NCBI GenBank assembly: GCA_017744355.1
Contig: JAGIBK010000005.1
Coordinates: 62,001-126,000 of the forward strand
DNA length: 64,000 nucleotides
Direction of reading: 5' to 3'
From: a bacterium
GTDB taxonomy: Bacteria > Cyanobacteriota > Sericytochromatia > S15B-MN24 > UBA4093
The translations under genes were made by a program, and so were the position numbers. Of the stretch, positions 1 to 7,955 are shown piece after piece (position 1 is the stretch's first letter; each line of letters starts with the position of its first letter). The notes under the pieces were generated by a model. The model searched no databases, was not told the DNA's origin, and was given only the letters and a program-made list of their open reading frames with translations.

Positions 1-2
1 TG

Positions 3-1034
3 GGGCACTTGACCAGCAGCGGGACGATCGCGAACCTCGAAGCCCTCTGGGTGGCGCGCTGCCTGCATCCCGACAAGGCGGTGGCCTTCAGCCGCCAGAG
101 CCACTACACCCACCAGCGCATGTGCGAGGTCCTCGGCATTCGGGGAGTCGCCATCGAGGTGGACGATCGCGGCAGGCTCTCGCTCGACGATTTGCGCGCG
201 AAGATGCAGCACGAGCCCATCGGGACCGTGGTCGCGACCCTCGGAACCACCGGGCTCGGCGCGGTCGATCCGCTCGATGAGCTGATCCCCTTCGCGAAAG
301 AGGCGGGCCTTCGCGTCCACGTCGATGCGGCCTACGGGGGCTTCTACCGCCTGCTCGCCGAGCTCACGCCGTCTCCGGTGCCTGCGGCCCCCTTCCGCGC
401 GATCGCCCAGGCCGACAGCATCGTGGTCGATCCCCACAAGCACGGCCTCCAGCCTTACGGCTGCGGCTGCGTCCTCTTCAAGGACCCGTCGGTCGGCGTG
501 CTCTACCGGCACGACTCGCCCTACACCTACTTCACCTCGGCGGAGCTGCACCTGGGCGAGATCAGCCTGGAGTGCTCGCGCGCGGGCGCGGCGGCCGCCG
601 CCCTCTGGGCCACCATGCGCTGCCTGCCTTTCGCCCCCGAAGCGGGCCTCGGGCTCAGCCTCCAGGCAAGCCGCCGCGCGGCGCTGGCCTGGGCCGAGCT
701 TCTCACGGACAGCACGGCGCTTCACCTGGTGATGCCGCCGGAGCTGGACATCGTGACCTTCTTCCCGACGGGGGGCGGCTGGAGCGCCAGCGCGATCAGC
801 CAGGAGGCCGATCGGATCTTCCGGACCCTGATGGAGGCCCCCGAGGCCCCCATCTTCCTCGCCAAGCTTCAGCTCCCGAAGAGTCTGGTGGCCCCCCGGG
901 CCCCCGAGCTGGTCTGGGATCAGGACACCGTGACGGTCCTGCGCTCGTGCCTGATGAAGCCCGAGCACGAGCACATCGTCCCGGAGCTCCATCGAAGGGT
1001 CGAGGAGGCGGCTAGAGTGCCTTCAAGGCGCTGA
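3..1034 (+). CDS. Group II PLP-dependent decarboxylase (5' end outside window)
   Basis: The frame is open to the window edge, so the apparent TTG start at 9 is not the real one; about 340 C-terminal residues are visible. It opens inside the substrate/cofactor motif ([12 protein letters not shown]), followed by HVDAAYGG (the PLP-binding Asp) and [12 protein letters not shown], whose Lys, codon 438-440, should form the Schiff base. This is the pyridoxal-dependent decarboxylase group II fold used by glutamate, tyrosine and other aromatic or acidic amino-acid decarboxylases. The substrate cannot be told from what is visible. Its last 23 bases overlap the 3' end of the convergent LysR gene. Confidence 0.85.
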   Translation, partial: GHLTSSGTIANLEALWVARCLHPDKAVAFSRQSHYTHQRMCEVLGIRGVAIEVDDRGRLSLDDLRAKMQHEPIGTVVATLGTTGLGAVDPLDELIPFAKEAGLRVHVDAAYGGFYRLLAELTPSPVPAAPFRAIAQADSIVVDPHKHGLQPYGCGCVLFKDPSVGVLYRHDSPYTYFTSAELHLGEISLECSRAGAAAAALWATMRCLPFAPEAGLGLSLQASRRAALAWAELLTDSTALHLVMPPELDIVTFFPTGGGWSASAISQEADRIFRTLMEAPEAPIFLAKLQLPKSLVAPRAPELVWDQDTVTVLRSCLMKPEHEHIVPELHRRVEEAARVPSRR

Positions 1035-1866
1035 GCAGCTCACGGGCCGGGGCCGTGGGGTGGACTCCCTTTCGCCAGATGATGAAGAGGTGATCGGCGA
1101 AGGCGCGCGGGGCCTCGGCCACCACGGCGAGCGTCCCCTGCGCGATCCGCTCCTGGATGGAGAGCTCCGGCAGGAAGGCGACGCCCACCCCCGCCTCGCA
1201 GAGGTGGATGGCGGTTTCGAGCAGTTCGACCTCCGCGACGATCCGCCGGGGGTGCGTCTCTTCCGGCCAGCCGTCCAGGCTCTCCGGCATCTCGCGCCTA
1301 AAGAAGCGGGGCACGATGTAGCCGAGCTCCTGCCATGGGCGCTTCTCCTGGGGGAGCCCCGCGATGACATAGGGCGTTCGCATCCCTTCCACCCACTCGA
1401 ACTCCGCTCGCTTGGGCGGGGAGAGCAGCAGGCCCACGTCCGCCTTGCCGGTGGCCACCCAGTGTTCGACGTCGTCCGGCGGCATCTCGTGCAACTGCGG
1501 CCGGACCTTGGGGAAGCGCTGGATCAGGTCGGCGAGGATCGGGGGCAGCAGGTAGTGGTACCAGAGGCCATCCCCGGCGATGGCCACGGGCCCCATGGGC
1601 TCGGAGCCTCGCCATTCCGCCATCGCTCGCTCGGCATTCTCGATGCTGCGCAGGATCGCGCGGGCCTCTTGCAGGAAGACCTCCCCCGCGGCCGTGAGGC
1701 CCTCGACGCGGCGATCGCGCTCGACGAGCTTCAGGTTGAGCTGCTTCTCGAGCCCGGCGACCGCTTTGCTCAGGGCCTGAGGCGTGATGTGCAATTCGGT
1801 GGCCGCCGCGTGGAAGTTGCGGGCCTGGGCGACCGTGACGAAGTAACGGAGCCATTCTGCGTTCAT
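1012..1866 (-). CDS. LysR-family transcriptional regulator (copy A of tandem pair)
   Basis: 284 residues with the standard LysR layout: an N-terminal winged HTH (about residues 3-60, with [20 protein letters not shown] as recognition helix region) and a C-terminal LysR substrate-binding domain. ATG at 1866 is preceded by GAGAGAGG about 10 nt upstream; an in-frame extension to 1923 lacks an SD. It is about 84% identical by hand alignment to the next gene, and the likeness continues into the leader, so the two are a recent tandem duplication. The ligand is unknown. The adjacent convergent PLP decarboxylase is a possible target, but divergent placement, the usual LysR clue, is absent. Confidence 0.9.
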   Translation of the reverse strand: MNAEWLRYFVTVAQARNFHAAATELHITPQALSKAVAGLEKQLNLKLVERDRRVEGLTAAGEVFLQEARAILRSIENAERAMAEWRGSEPMGPVAIAGDGLWYHYLLPPILADLIQRFPKVRPQLHEMPPDDVEHWVATGKADVGLLLSPPKRAEFEWVEGMRTPYVIAGLPQEKRPWQELGYIVPRFFRREMPESLDGWPEETHPRRIVAEVELLETAIHLCEAGVGVAFLPELSIQERIAQGTLAVVAEAPRAFADHLFIIWRKGVHPTAPARELLSALKAL

Positions 1867-1920
1867 GGGTCGATAGCCTCTCTCGGGAATAGCCGGTACG
1901 GGGTCTTGGGACGCAGAAGC

Positions 1921-1952
1921 CAACAGGCACGGGCCAAGGGCCGTGCCTGTTG
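1921..1952. repeat. 12-bp inverted repeat between the LysR copies
   Basis: Perfect 12-bp arms (1921-1932 and 1941-1952) around an 8-nt loop lie between the two LysR genes. It is downstream of copy B and upstream of copy A. There is no T-run on the minus strand after it, so a weak terminator, an attenuator or an operator are all possible. The rest of 1953-2137 shows no gene. Confidence 0.6.
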
Positions 1953-2137
1953 CATGAGCTCGTATGGAGTGGGGGGCTTTATTCAGCCGTTATCGGCAGG
2001 ACGTTCGCCGGCGAGACGAAGGCGAGCTCTTAACTCAACCATAGCCTTGAGGCCATCATAGGTTCGTTCGAGAGGGATGGAAAGCGATGAAATCTTGGGT
2101 TGTCGTCAACGATTGGTTGATAAGGCCTGTTTCCGGC

Positions 2138-2992
2138 TCAGAGGGCCTTCAGGGCCTTTAGGATCTCGCGGGTCGGGGCCGTCGGCTGGACCCCTTTGCG
2201 CCAGATGATGAAGAGGTGATCGACGAACGCGCACGGGGCCTCGGCCACCACGGCGAGCGTCCCTTGCGTGATCCGGTCCTGGATGGACAGCGCCGGCAGG
2301 AAGGCCGCGCCCACCCCTGCCTCGCATAGATGGATGGCGGTCTCCAGCAGTTCAACCTCCGCGACGATCCGCCGCGGGTGGGTTTCTTCCGGCCAACCGT
2401 CCAGGCTGCTCGTCGTCTCGCGCCTAAAGAAGCGGGGCACGATGTAGCCTAGGTCTTGCCAGGTGCTGCCTTCCTGGGGCCTTCCCGCGATGACGTAGGG
2501 CGTGCTGAGGCCCTCCGCCCACTCGAACTCCGCTCGCTTGGGCGGGGAGAGCAACAGGCCCACGTCCACCTTGCCGGCAGCCACCCAGTGTTCGACGTCG
2601 TCCTGCAGCATCTCGTGCAGCTTCGGTCGAATCTTCGGGAAGCGCTGGGTCAAATCGGCGAGGATCGGAGGCAGCAGGTAATGGTTCCAGAGGCTGTCCC
2701 CGGCGATGGTCACGGGCCCCATGGGCTCGGATCCTTGCCATTCGGCCATGGTGCGCTCGGCGTTCTCGATGCTGCGCAGGATCGTCTTGGCCTCCAGCAA
2801 GAAGGCCTCCCCTGCGGCCGTGAGCCCTTCGACCCGGTGGCTGCGCTCGACGAGCCTCAGGTCGAGCTGTTTTTCCAGCCCGGCGATCGCCTTGCTCAGG
2901 GCCTGAGGCGTGATGTGCAGCTCGGCGGCCGCCGCGTGGAAGTTGCGGGCCTGGGCGAGGGCGACGAAGTACCGGAGCCATTCTGCGTTCAT
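2138..2992 (-). CDS. LysR-family transcriptional regulator (copy B of tandem pair)
   Basis: 284 residues, the same length as copy A and differing at about 45 positions spread over the protein, with slightly more in the effector domain (residues about 185-215). The N-terminal HTH is nearly unchanged ([20 protein letters not shown]), so both may bind related operators while sensing different ligands; that is inference. ATG at 2992 follows an AAAGAGG ribosome site; the longer reading frame to 3043 has no SD. The gene is separated from copy A by 271 bases that hold only a hairpin. Confidence 0.9.
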   Translation of the reverse strand: MNAEWLRYFVALAQARNFHAAAAELHITPQALSKAIAGLEKQLDLRLVERSHRVEGLTAAGEAFLLEAKTILRSIENAERTMAEWQGSEPMGPVTIAGDSLWNHYLLPPILADLTQRFPKIRPKLHEMLQDDVEHWVAAGKVDVGLLLSPPKRAEFEWAEGLSTPYVIAGRPQEGSTWQDLGYIVPRFFRRETTSSLDGWPEETHPRRIVAEVELLETAIHLCEAGVGAAFLPALSIQDRITQGTLAVVAEAPCAFVDHLFIIWRKGVQPTAPTREILKALKAL

Positions 2993-3126
2993 GGGTCGAG
3001 AGCCTCTTTCGCGCGTAGCCGGCAGAGCGACGATGCCCGCCAACTGATATGGTAGGCCATCCCCCTGGCTTCTGTCTGCTAGGAAGGCGCACCATCACTC
3101 AGCCGAGCGGTGAGGACGCGGCCCCA

Positions 3127-3168
3127 AGAAGGCGCCCCCCCGACGTCATCGTCGGGGGGGCGCCTTCT
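3127..3168 (-). terminator. Strong terminator hairpin after the small lipoprotein gene
   Basis: 19-bp perfect stem (3127-3145 with 3150-3168) and a TCAT loop, including a 7-base C run facing a 7-base G run. It begins 14 nt past the stop codon of the minus-strand gene ending at 3182. The T-tract is poor (TTGGGG), so it may also insulate the LysR genes. Confidence 0.8.
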
Positions 3169-3181
3169 AAGGCTTGATGGT

Positions 3182-3610
3182 TTAGCGCGTCAGGCGATTC
3201 ACTTCGAGCCGCAGGGCGAACGCGGCCATGCCGACGCTCCAGGCGATGCGGCGATCGGTCTGCTTCTCTTCGGCCGCGCTGAGCTCCTCAGCGAGGGCCT
3301 TCATTTGGGCGGCGGTGGTGACGGCCTTGCCGTTCAGGGTCGCCGAGCCGAAGTCGGGCACGTAGCGATGGGGGTTGGGGTTCATGACGAGGACCAGGTG
3401 GAAGTCGCCCTTGGCGTTGCGGCCCTTGATGACCGTGGTCCCGGCGTCGTCGGCGGTGCCGGTCGCGCTGGTCACGACCAGGGTGGAGGTGGCGGAGGCG
3501 GCGGTCGCGGTGTTCGAGCTGGCGTTCGTGGGGGCGGCGACGGGGGCGGTACCGCAGCCAACGAGCGCGGACATCATGAGGACGGCGATGGCAACGGTGA
3601 ACTTCTGCAT
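3182..3610 (-). CDS. Small secreted lipoprotein of unknown function
   Basis: 142 residues: a short signal peptide ending in the lipobox LVGC (Cys19), a low-complexity Ala/Thr/Ser linker (residues 20-60) and a C-terminal alpha/beta-looking part with KGRNAKGDFHLVLVMNPNPH and a charged helix before the end. No family recognised. ATG at 3610 has GAAAGGG about 9 nt upstream. It stands alone between LysR copy B and the DUF302 gene, with strong hairpins on both sides, so it is probably monocistronic. Confidence 0.75.
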   Translation of the reverse strand: MQKFTVAIAVLMMSALVGCGTAPVAAPTNASSNTATAASATSTLVVTSATGTADDAGTTVIKGRNAKGDFHLVLVMNPNPHRYVPDFGSATLNGKAVTTAAQMKALAEELSAAEEKQTDRRIAWSVGMAAFALRLEVNRLTR

Positions 3611-3730
3611 TTTCGAGGCCCTTTCTTAATCCAAAACTCAACTGATGTTAGGGATATCGGGGGCGCATTTGAAAAGCTGAAGTGAACGATTGTTGACAGG
3701 CTGTCAACTTCTGGTTGGCAATCAAATGTA

Positions 3731-3758
3731 TCGGGCCCGGGCAGCTGCCCGGGCCCGA
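3731..3758 (-). terminator. Perfect 28-nt palindrome, probable terminator of the sulfur operon
   Basis: A perfect 28-base palindrome, almost all G and C (arms TCGGGCCCGGGCAG and complement), starts 13 nt beyond the stop of the DUF302 gene. On the minus strand it is followed by TACATTTGATT, a mediocre U-tract. Position fits a terminator for the minus-strand operon; a DNA-binding palindrome is an alternative. Confidence 0.65.
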
Positions 3759-3771
3759 AAAGGGCGGTGCG

Positions 3772-4182
3772 CTACGCCTCGCTAGGGATGTCGGAAAGGA
3801 CGCGCTCAAGCAGGCCGCGCACCTGGGTGGCGACCGGCTCGACGGCGGGGTTCTCGACCACCGAGAGCATCTTGGCGGGCTCGATGGCCTTGACCCAGAC
3901 CCCCTGCGCGTCCTCGTAGACCACCACGTTGCAAGGCAACAGCAGCCCCAGGTCGGGCTCGGCGGTGAGCGCCTGGTGGGCGAGGCCGGGGTTGCAGGCC
4001 CCCAGGATCACGTAAGGCGGCCGATCGACGCCGAGCTTGGCCTTGAGGGTGGCTTGCACGTCGATCTCGGACAGGACGCCGAAGCCGTTGGCCTTCAGGG
4101 CCTCCTTGGTCTTTTCGAGGGCGGTGGCGTGGTCGAGTTGGACCTTGCCGCCCAGCCCGTACGTCTCCATGGCGAATTGCAT
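3772..4182 (-). CDS. DUF302 domain protein
   Basis: 136 residues covering one DUF302 (TT1751-like) domain: ALEKTKEALKANGFGVLSEI followed by LGACNPGLAHQAL and LLLPCNVVVYED, the usual arrangement of this small alpha/beta fold. No signal peptide. The start at 4182 has a perfect AAGGAG 7 nt upstream; that ribosome site overlaps the stop codon of the methyltransferase gene, so the two are translationally linked. DUF302 proteins recur in sulfur and redox operons but have no fixed activity. The two Cys in these motifs are worth testing as thiol sites. Confidence 0.88.
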   Translation of the reverse strand: MQFAMETYGLGGKVQLDHATALEKTKEALKANGFGVLSEIDVQATLKAKLGVDRPPYVILGACNPGLAHQALTAEPDLGLLLPCNVVVYEDAQGVWVKAIEPAKMLSVVENPAVEPVATQVRGLLERVLSDIPSEA

Positions 4183-4193
4183 GTCTTTCTCCT

Positions 4194-4796
4194 TTATGGC
4201 TTGCGTGCGATGAACCGGGTGACGGCGGCCGCTCCCTGGTGGAACGGCCCTTCGTCCAAGTGGATGACCTCTTCGCGGGCGACCAGGACCTCCCAGCCCT
4301 CGAAGGCGCTCGAAAGCTCCGCGAGGGTCATGAGCATGTCGGGATCCTTGGGGCCCCCGCTCTGGTAGGCGAGCTGCTCGGGGGAGAACTGCTCGGTCAT
4401 GAAGAGCCCGCCGGGCTTCAGGGCCCGTCGGATGGCCTCGTACAGAGGGCCCCTGGCCGACGACGGCAGGTGGCAGTAGATGTTGAGGATCGCATCCCAC
4501 CGCTCGGTGCCCAGGTCGTGCGTGGTGACGTCGCCGAGGATGGCCTCGACCGCCACGCCCCGCTGCTCGGCGAGGCGCCGCAGCTTCTCGAAGCCCGCCG
4601 CCGAGCTGTCCAGGGCCGTGACGACGGCGCCCTGGGCCGCAAGATAGGTGGCGTTGCGCCCCTCGCCCTCGCCGAGGCTCAGGACCCGGCTGCCCGATGG
4701 CAGCAGGTGGGCCTGGTCGGCCACGAAGGTGTTGGGGGCCTCCCCGTAGACGTAGGTGTCTTGGCTGAAGCGTTCATTCCAGAAGGTGGCGGTCAT
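4194..4796 (-). CDS. Class I SAM-dependent methyltransferase (TehB/TPMT-like)
   Basis: 200 residues with a seven-strand methyltransferase core: motif I VLSLGEGEGRNATYLA (about residues 38-53), an acidic strand-2 end (TALDSS), a motif III-like GDVTTHDL, and KPGGLFMTEQF in the C-terminal half. The family includes tellurite and thiol methyltransferases. Placed between a sulfur exporter and DUF302, it could S-methylate sulfide or a small thiol for detoxification (inference from context). An AAGGAG lies about 13 nt before the ATG, rather far. The stop overlaps the SD of the next gene. Confidence 0.85.
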   Translation of the reverse strand: MTATFWNERFSQDTYVYGEAPNTFVADQAHLLPSGSRVLSLGEGEGRNATYLAAQGAVVTALDSSAAGFEKLRRLAEQRGVAVEAILGDVTTHDLGTERWDAILNIYCHLPSSARGPLYEAIRRALKPGGLFMTEQFSPEQLAYQSGGPKDPDMLMTLAELSSAFEGWEVLVAREEVIHLDEGPFHQGAAAVTRFIARKP

Positions 4797-4823
4797 GGTG
4801 GCGTCGAAGCTCCTTTCGAGGGA

Positions 4824-5840
4824 TCAGTGGATGTCGAGCAGGCGAATGAGCGCGTAGCTCGTCACCGCGAGCAGGCCGAAGCCCGCAAGGCCCGCGTAGA
4901 TGACCTTCATCCCGGCCTTGCGGATCATGCCGAGCGGGGTGTTGAGGCCCATGGCGGCCATGGCCATGACCATCAGGAAGATGCTCGCAGTCGAGAGCCA
5001 GCCCTTGAGGGCGCCGGGGAAGAAGCCGAGGGTAGCAGCCAGACCCATGGCCAGAAAGCCGATGACGAACCAGGGGATCGGCGGCTCCTTCCAGGTGTAG
5101 CGCAAGCGCCCCCCTCCGTCCAGGGCGAGCCCGACCACGACGAGGGCCGGGGCGAGCAGCACCACCCGGGTGAGCTTGACCAGGGTGCCCATGTCGCCTG
5201 CCTCGGTGCCCCAGGTGAAGGCGGCGGCCATGACCTGGGCGACCTCGTGCAGGGTGGAGCCCGAGAGGATGGCGAGCTGGTGGTCCGTCAGCCCGAAGAA
5301 GCGGCCGGTGAAGACGTAGAGCAGCACCCCGGCGGTGCCGAGCAGGCCCATGAGGGCGACGGCGAGGGTGGTCTGATCCTCGTCCGCCTTGGCGACGCTC
5401 GACGCCGCGGCCACTGCGCTCGCGCCGCAGATGCTGGTGCCGACGGCGATGAGCAGGCCGAGCTTGCGCTCGACCCCGAAGCGCTTGGTGATCCAGAAGA
5501 TCCCCGCGATCCCCAGCGCGATCATGACCACGTCGAGGAAGAGGACCTTGGGCCCGGCCTGGGCGACCACGCCGAAGTCGAGCCGGGCCCCCATCAGGAC
5601 GATCCCGGCGCGCAGCACGGTCTTGGCGGTAAACTTGGTGCCCGGTACCGCGACGGCCGGCAGCCCTGCGGTGGCCCGCCACAGGATGCCGATGAGCAGA
5701 GCGACCGTGAGAGCGCCCACCACCTTGAGACCGGGGAAGGTGGCGAGCCAGTAGCTGGCGGCTGCGAGTACCAGCGCCAGGAGCAGCCCTGGCGCCGGAT
5801 TCGACTTGAGGGGCGGGGCCGGAGCGGTCGTGGTGATCAT
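4824..5840 (-). CDS. YeiH/UPF0324 family membrane protein, putative sulfate/sulfite exporter
   Basis: 338 residues, a polytopic inner-membrane protein with about ten hydrophobic segments and the family signature GTSICGASAVAAASSV near residue 135, followed by LSGSTLHEVAQVMAAAF. UPF0324 (YeiH) members are classed as putative sulfate exporters. In this operon it would remove oxidised products of persulfide metabolism; function is inferred from family and context. ATG at 5840 has AAGGGG 6 nt upstream, and only 10 nt separate it from the stop of dsrE2 upstream. Confidence 0.88.
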   Translation of the reverse strand: MITTTAPAPPLKSNPAPGLLLALVLAAASYWLATFPGLKVVGALTVALLIGILWRATAGLPAVAVPGTKFTAKTVLRAGIVLMGARLDFGVVAQAGPKVLFLDVVMIALGIAGIFWITKRFGVERKLGLLIAVGTSICGASAVAAASSVAKADEDQTTLAVALMGLLGTAGVLLYVFTGRFFGLTDHQLAILSGSTLHEVAQVMAAAFTWGTEAGDMGTLVKLTRVVLLAPALVVVGLALDGGGRLRYTWKEPPIPWFVIGFLAMGLAATLGFFPGALKGWLSTASIFLMVMAMAAMGLNTPLGMIRKAGMKVIYAGLAGFGLLAVTSYALIRLLDIH

Positions 5841-5850
5841 GGGCGGCCCC

Positions 5851-6405
5851 TTAGATGAAGAGCGACGTGCGGCTCTTGAGCGCGTCCGCCATGAAGGCCG
5901 CCACCCCGCCGAGCTCCGCTTCGGGCAGCAGCTCTTCGCGCTTGATGCCCATGACGTCCATGCTCATCTCGCAGGCGGTGAACTTGACGCCCATCTCTCG
6001 GGCCAGGCCGATGAGATCCTCCAGCGAGGCCACGTCCTTTTCCTTCATCATCTGCCGCAAGAGCGCCGCTCCCGCGCCCATGAAGGCCATCTTGGACGGG
6101 TTCAGCTCCTGGGAGCTCGAAGGGGTCATGAGGGCCATCATCCGCTCGCTCAGCGACTTGTCGTCGAAGAGGCGCTTCTGCTTGATGGCCGAGAGCCCCC
6201 AGAAGGTGAAGAACATGGAGACGTCCATGCCCATGGTGGCGGCACCCGTCGCGATGATGAAGGCGGCGAGTGTCTTGTCCAGGTCGCCCGAGAAGACGAC
6301 CATCGAGACCTTGTCCTCGGGCACGTTCTCCCTGATCGCGGCGAGTTCCGATTCGAGGCGCGAAAGGCGCGCCTCCAGGGCTTCGAGCGTGGCGGTGGCT
6401 TCCAT
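5851..6405 (-). CDS. DsrE2-type (DsrE/F/DrsE_2) sulfur-carrier family protein
   Basis: 184 residues: an N-terminal predicted coiled coil (LEALEARLSRLESELAAI, residues 7-24) and a DsrE_2 domain with MVVFSGDLDKTLAAFIIATG and the conserved FTACEMSMDVMGI, whose Cys is the candidate sulfane-sulfur carrier. DsrE2 proteins cooperate with rhodanese and TusA in sulfur relay. ATG 6405 is preceded by AGGGGGA, which overlaps the tusA stop codon, so the two are translationally linked. Hydrophobic stretches around residues 40-70 suggest membrane association. Confidence 0.9.
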   Translation of the reverse strand: MEATATLEALEARLSRLESELAAIRENVPEDKVSMVVFSGDLDKTLAAFIIATGAATMGMDVSMFFTFWGLSAIKQKRLFDDKSLSERMMALMTPSSSQELNPSKMAFMGAGAALLRQMMKEKDVASLEDLIGLAREMGVKFTACEMSMDVMGIKREELLPEAELGGVAAFMADALKSRTSLFI

Positions 6406-6416
6406 TACGAGTCCCC

Positions 6417-6674
6417 CTAGCCCTGGCGCTCGATGATGTGGACGTACAGCTCGGAGCCGTCCTCGGTTTTGATGCTCTGCTGGTCGAGCAGGCGGGCGGC
6501 CTTGTTGGTCTTGCTCCAGCCCTGGAAGTCCAGCACCGAGCCTTTGTCCGTCGCGACGACCGCGAGGGTCTCGCCGGGGGTCATGGTGTCCAGCGCCTTC
6601 TTGGCTTTGACGATGGGCATGGGGCACTTGAGGCCCTTCACGTCGAGGGTCTTGGTGGTGTTCAGGCTATCCAT
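6417..6674 (-). CDS. TusA-family sulfur carrier
   Basis: 85 residues with the TusA/SirA fold and the diagnostic CPMPIVKAKKAL motif near the N terminus; its first Cys carries the persulfide. A GTG start 24 bases upstream is possible, but ATG 6674 has GAGGAG 8-9 nt before it. It lies between the rhodanese-MBL gene and dsrE2, the classical rhodanese-TusA-DsrE relay set. An operator-like motif (6700-6716) sits in the 49-nt gap before it, so it may have its own promoter as well as read-through. Confidence 0.93.
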   Translation of the reverse strand: MDSLNTTKTLDVKGLKCPMPIVKAKKALDTMTPGETLAVVATDKGSVLDFQGWSKTNKAARLLDQQSIKTEDGSELYVHIIERQG

Positions 6675-6699
6675 GGGAATGCTCCTCTCTGTCTTCACG

Positions 6700-6716
6700 G
6701 TACATCGGTAGGGTAT
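6700..6716 (-). promoter_or_regulatory. Operator-like motif upstream of tusA
   Basis: Fits RTAC-N7-GGGTAT read on the plus strand, 26 nt before the tusA ATG. The same pattern occurs 30 nt before the rhodanese-MBL gene and 22 nt before the TSUP gene. This is the least symmetric of the three copies. Confidence 0.55.
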
Positions 6717-6723
6717 CTTTGGG

Positions 6724-7860
6724 CTAAACGATGGCCTTGCTCGCGGCGCACTGGTTCTTGCCGATCTCGAGGGCGGTGCGCTGGTCCTCGCAGGCTTCCA
6801 CCAGGCCCAGGTTCACCCGGCGGATCTCGCCGTAGAGTTCGGGCTGGGGGCGCATGTTCTCCTGGATGAAAGCGACGAAGGCCTTGGCGTCCTCCAGTTG
6901 AAGGGCTGGGTTGTTCTGGCGGATCTCACCGAGCTCGCCCGACACGATCCCGTCGTCGCGGATCTCGTCCAGGCTCGCGTAGTGGCCGGGCAGCACCGTC
7001 GTGTCGTCACCGAGCCGGCGAATCTTCTCGACCAGGGTCTGGTAGAGGTCGTGGGCCCACTCCTCGGCGTGCCCGCCCAGGTCGGGACGGCCGACCGACT
7101 TGACGAAGAGGGTGTCGCCCGCGATCAAGAAGCGCTCGTCCACCACCAGGCTGGTGCTGCCGGGCGTGTGGCCCGGGGTGTGCTCCTGGAGCACGTCCAC
7201 CACCAGCTCGCCCAGCCGGATCTGGCCCTCGCCGGTTGCGACCTCCAGCTTGCCGAAGCTCGCGTCCGCCTCGTGGAGGTGGTAGGGAGCGCCCGTCACC
7301 GCTGCGAGCTCGGGAGCGCCCGAGACGTGGTCGGCGTGGACGTGGGTGTCCACCACGTGAGTGATGCTCAGGCCGCGCTTTTGGGCCTCTTCCAGGTACT
7401 GGCCGACGTGCCGTCCCGGATCCACCACGATGGCTTCCTGGCCCGAACCCACCAGGTACGAGAGACAGCCCTTGCCGACCCGGTTGAACTGCAGGAGGGT
7501 GAGGCGATCGCTCGAAGGCACCACCTCGCGCACCTCGTACAGGTCGCCCCAGCCCTGCATGCCCTGCGCCATGTTCAGGGCGTTGTAGCCCGCCTCGCGC
7601 AGCATTTCCGCCACGAACTCGGAGGAGCCGCCCTTGGCGCAGACCACCACGATCTCCTGCTCGCGCGAGAAGGGCAGGGAGGCGATCGCCACCTCGGCGT
7701 CCTCGATGAAGTCGAAGTACGGCACGTGGGCCATGGGGAAGCCGTGCTTGCTCTCGATGCGCCAGGCCTCGTACTCATCGGCGTTGCGCACGTCGAGCAG
7801 GGCGATCGCCTCCTGGCGATCCAGGCGCGCCTTGAGCTCGGCGGGGGTGAGTTCGAACAT
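6724..7860 (-). CDS. Rhodanese-MBL fusion, persulfide dioxygenase-like
   Basis: 378 residues in two domains. Residues 1-105 form a rhodanese domain with active-site loop VVVCAKGGSS (Cys74); residues about 115-350 form a metallo-beta-lactamase domain with DTHVHADHVSG (His173, His175, Asp177, His178), TPGHTPGS and IAGDTLF. MBL domains of this kind (ETHE1/CstB class) oxidise glutathione- or other persulfides with O2, and the rhodanese passes on sulfane sulfur; CstB has its rhodanese at the C terminus, so the order here is reversed. It heads the tusA-dsrE2 cluster and has its own upstream operator-like dyad. Confidence 0.9.
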   Translation of the reverse strand: MFELTPAELKARLDRQEAIALLDVRNADEYEAWRIESKHGFPMAHVPYFDFIEDAEVAIASLPFSREQEIVVVCAKGGSSEFVAEMLREAGYNALNMAQGMQGWGDLYEVREVVPSSDRLTLLQFNRVGKGCLSYLVGSGQEAIVVDPGRHVGQYLEEAQKRGLSITHVVDTHVHADHVSGAPELAAVTGAPYHLHEADASFGKLEVATGEGQIRLGELVVDVLQEHTPGHTPGSTSLVVDERFLIAGDTLFVKSVGRPDLGGHAEEWAHDLYQTLVEKIRRLGDDTTVLPGHYASLDEIRDDGIVSGELGEIRQNNPALQLEDAKAFVAFIQENMRPQPELYGEIRRVNLGLVEACEDQRTALEIGKNQCAASKAIV

Positions 7861-7889
7861 GGCTACCTCCTGCTTGATGGTTATTTACC

Positions 7890-7906
7890 ATACCCCACTA
7901 GGGTAT
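7890..7906 (-). promoter_or_regulatory. Perfect-dyad operator motif of the sulfur regulon
   Basis: ATACCC-N5-GGGTAT, a perfect 6-bp dyad 30 nt before the ATG of the rhodanese-MBL gene. It is the best of three copies of RTAC-N7-GGGTAT in this cluster. C/G tracts flanked by AT resemble operators of CsoR/CstR-class repressors; no such repressor is encoded in the window. Confidence 0.7.
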
Positions 7907-7955
7907 TAGTCGGGCATCGTAGGGGATCGCGATGGAAGAGTCAACCACCGCCTGT

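Noticed and set aside
325..732. Long reading frames in other frames over the PLP decarboxylase, as over nearly every gene here
   Set aside because: Arg/Pro/Ala-rich translations without motifs, typical antisense or +1 shadows of GC-rich coding DNA.
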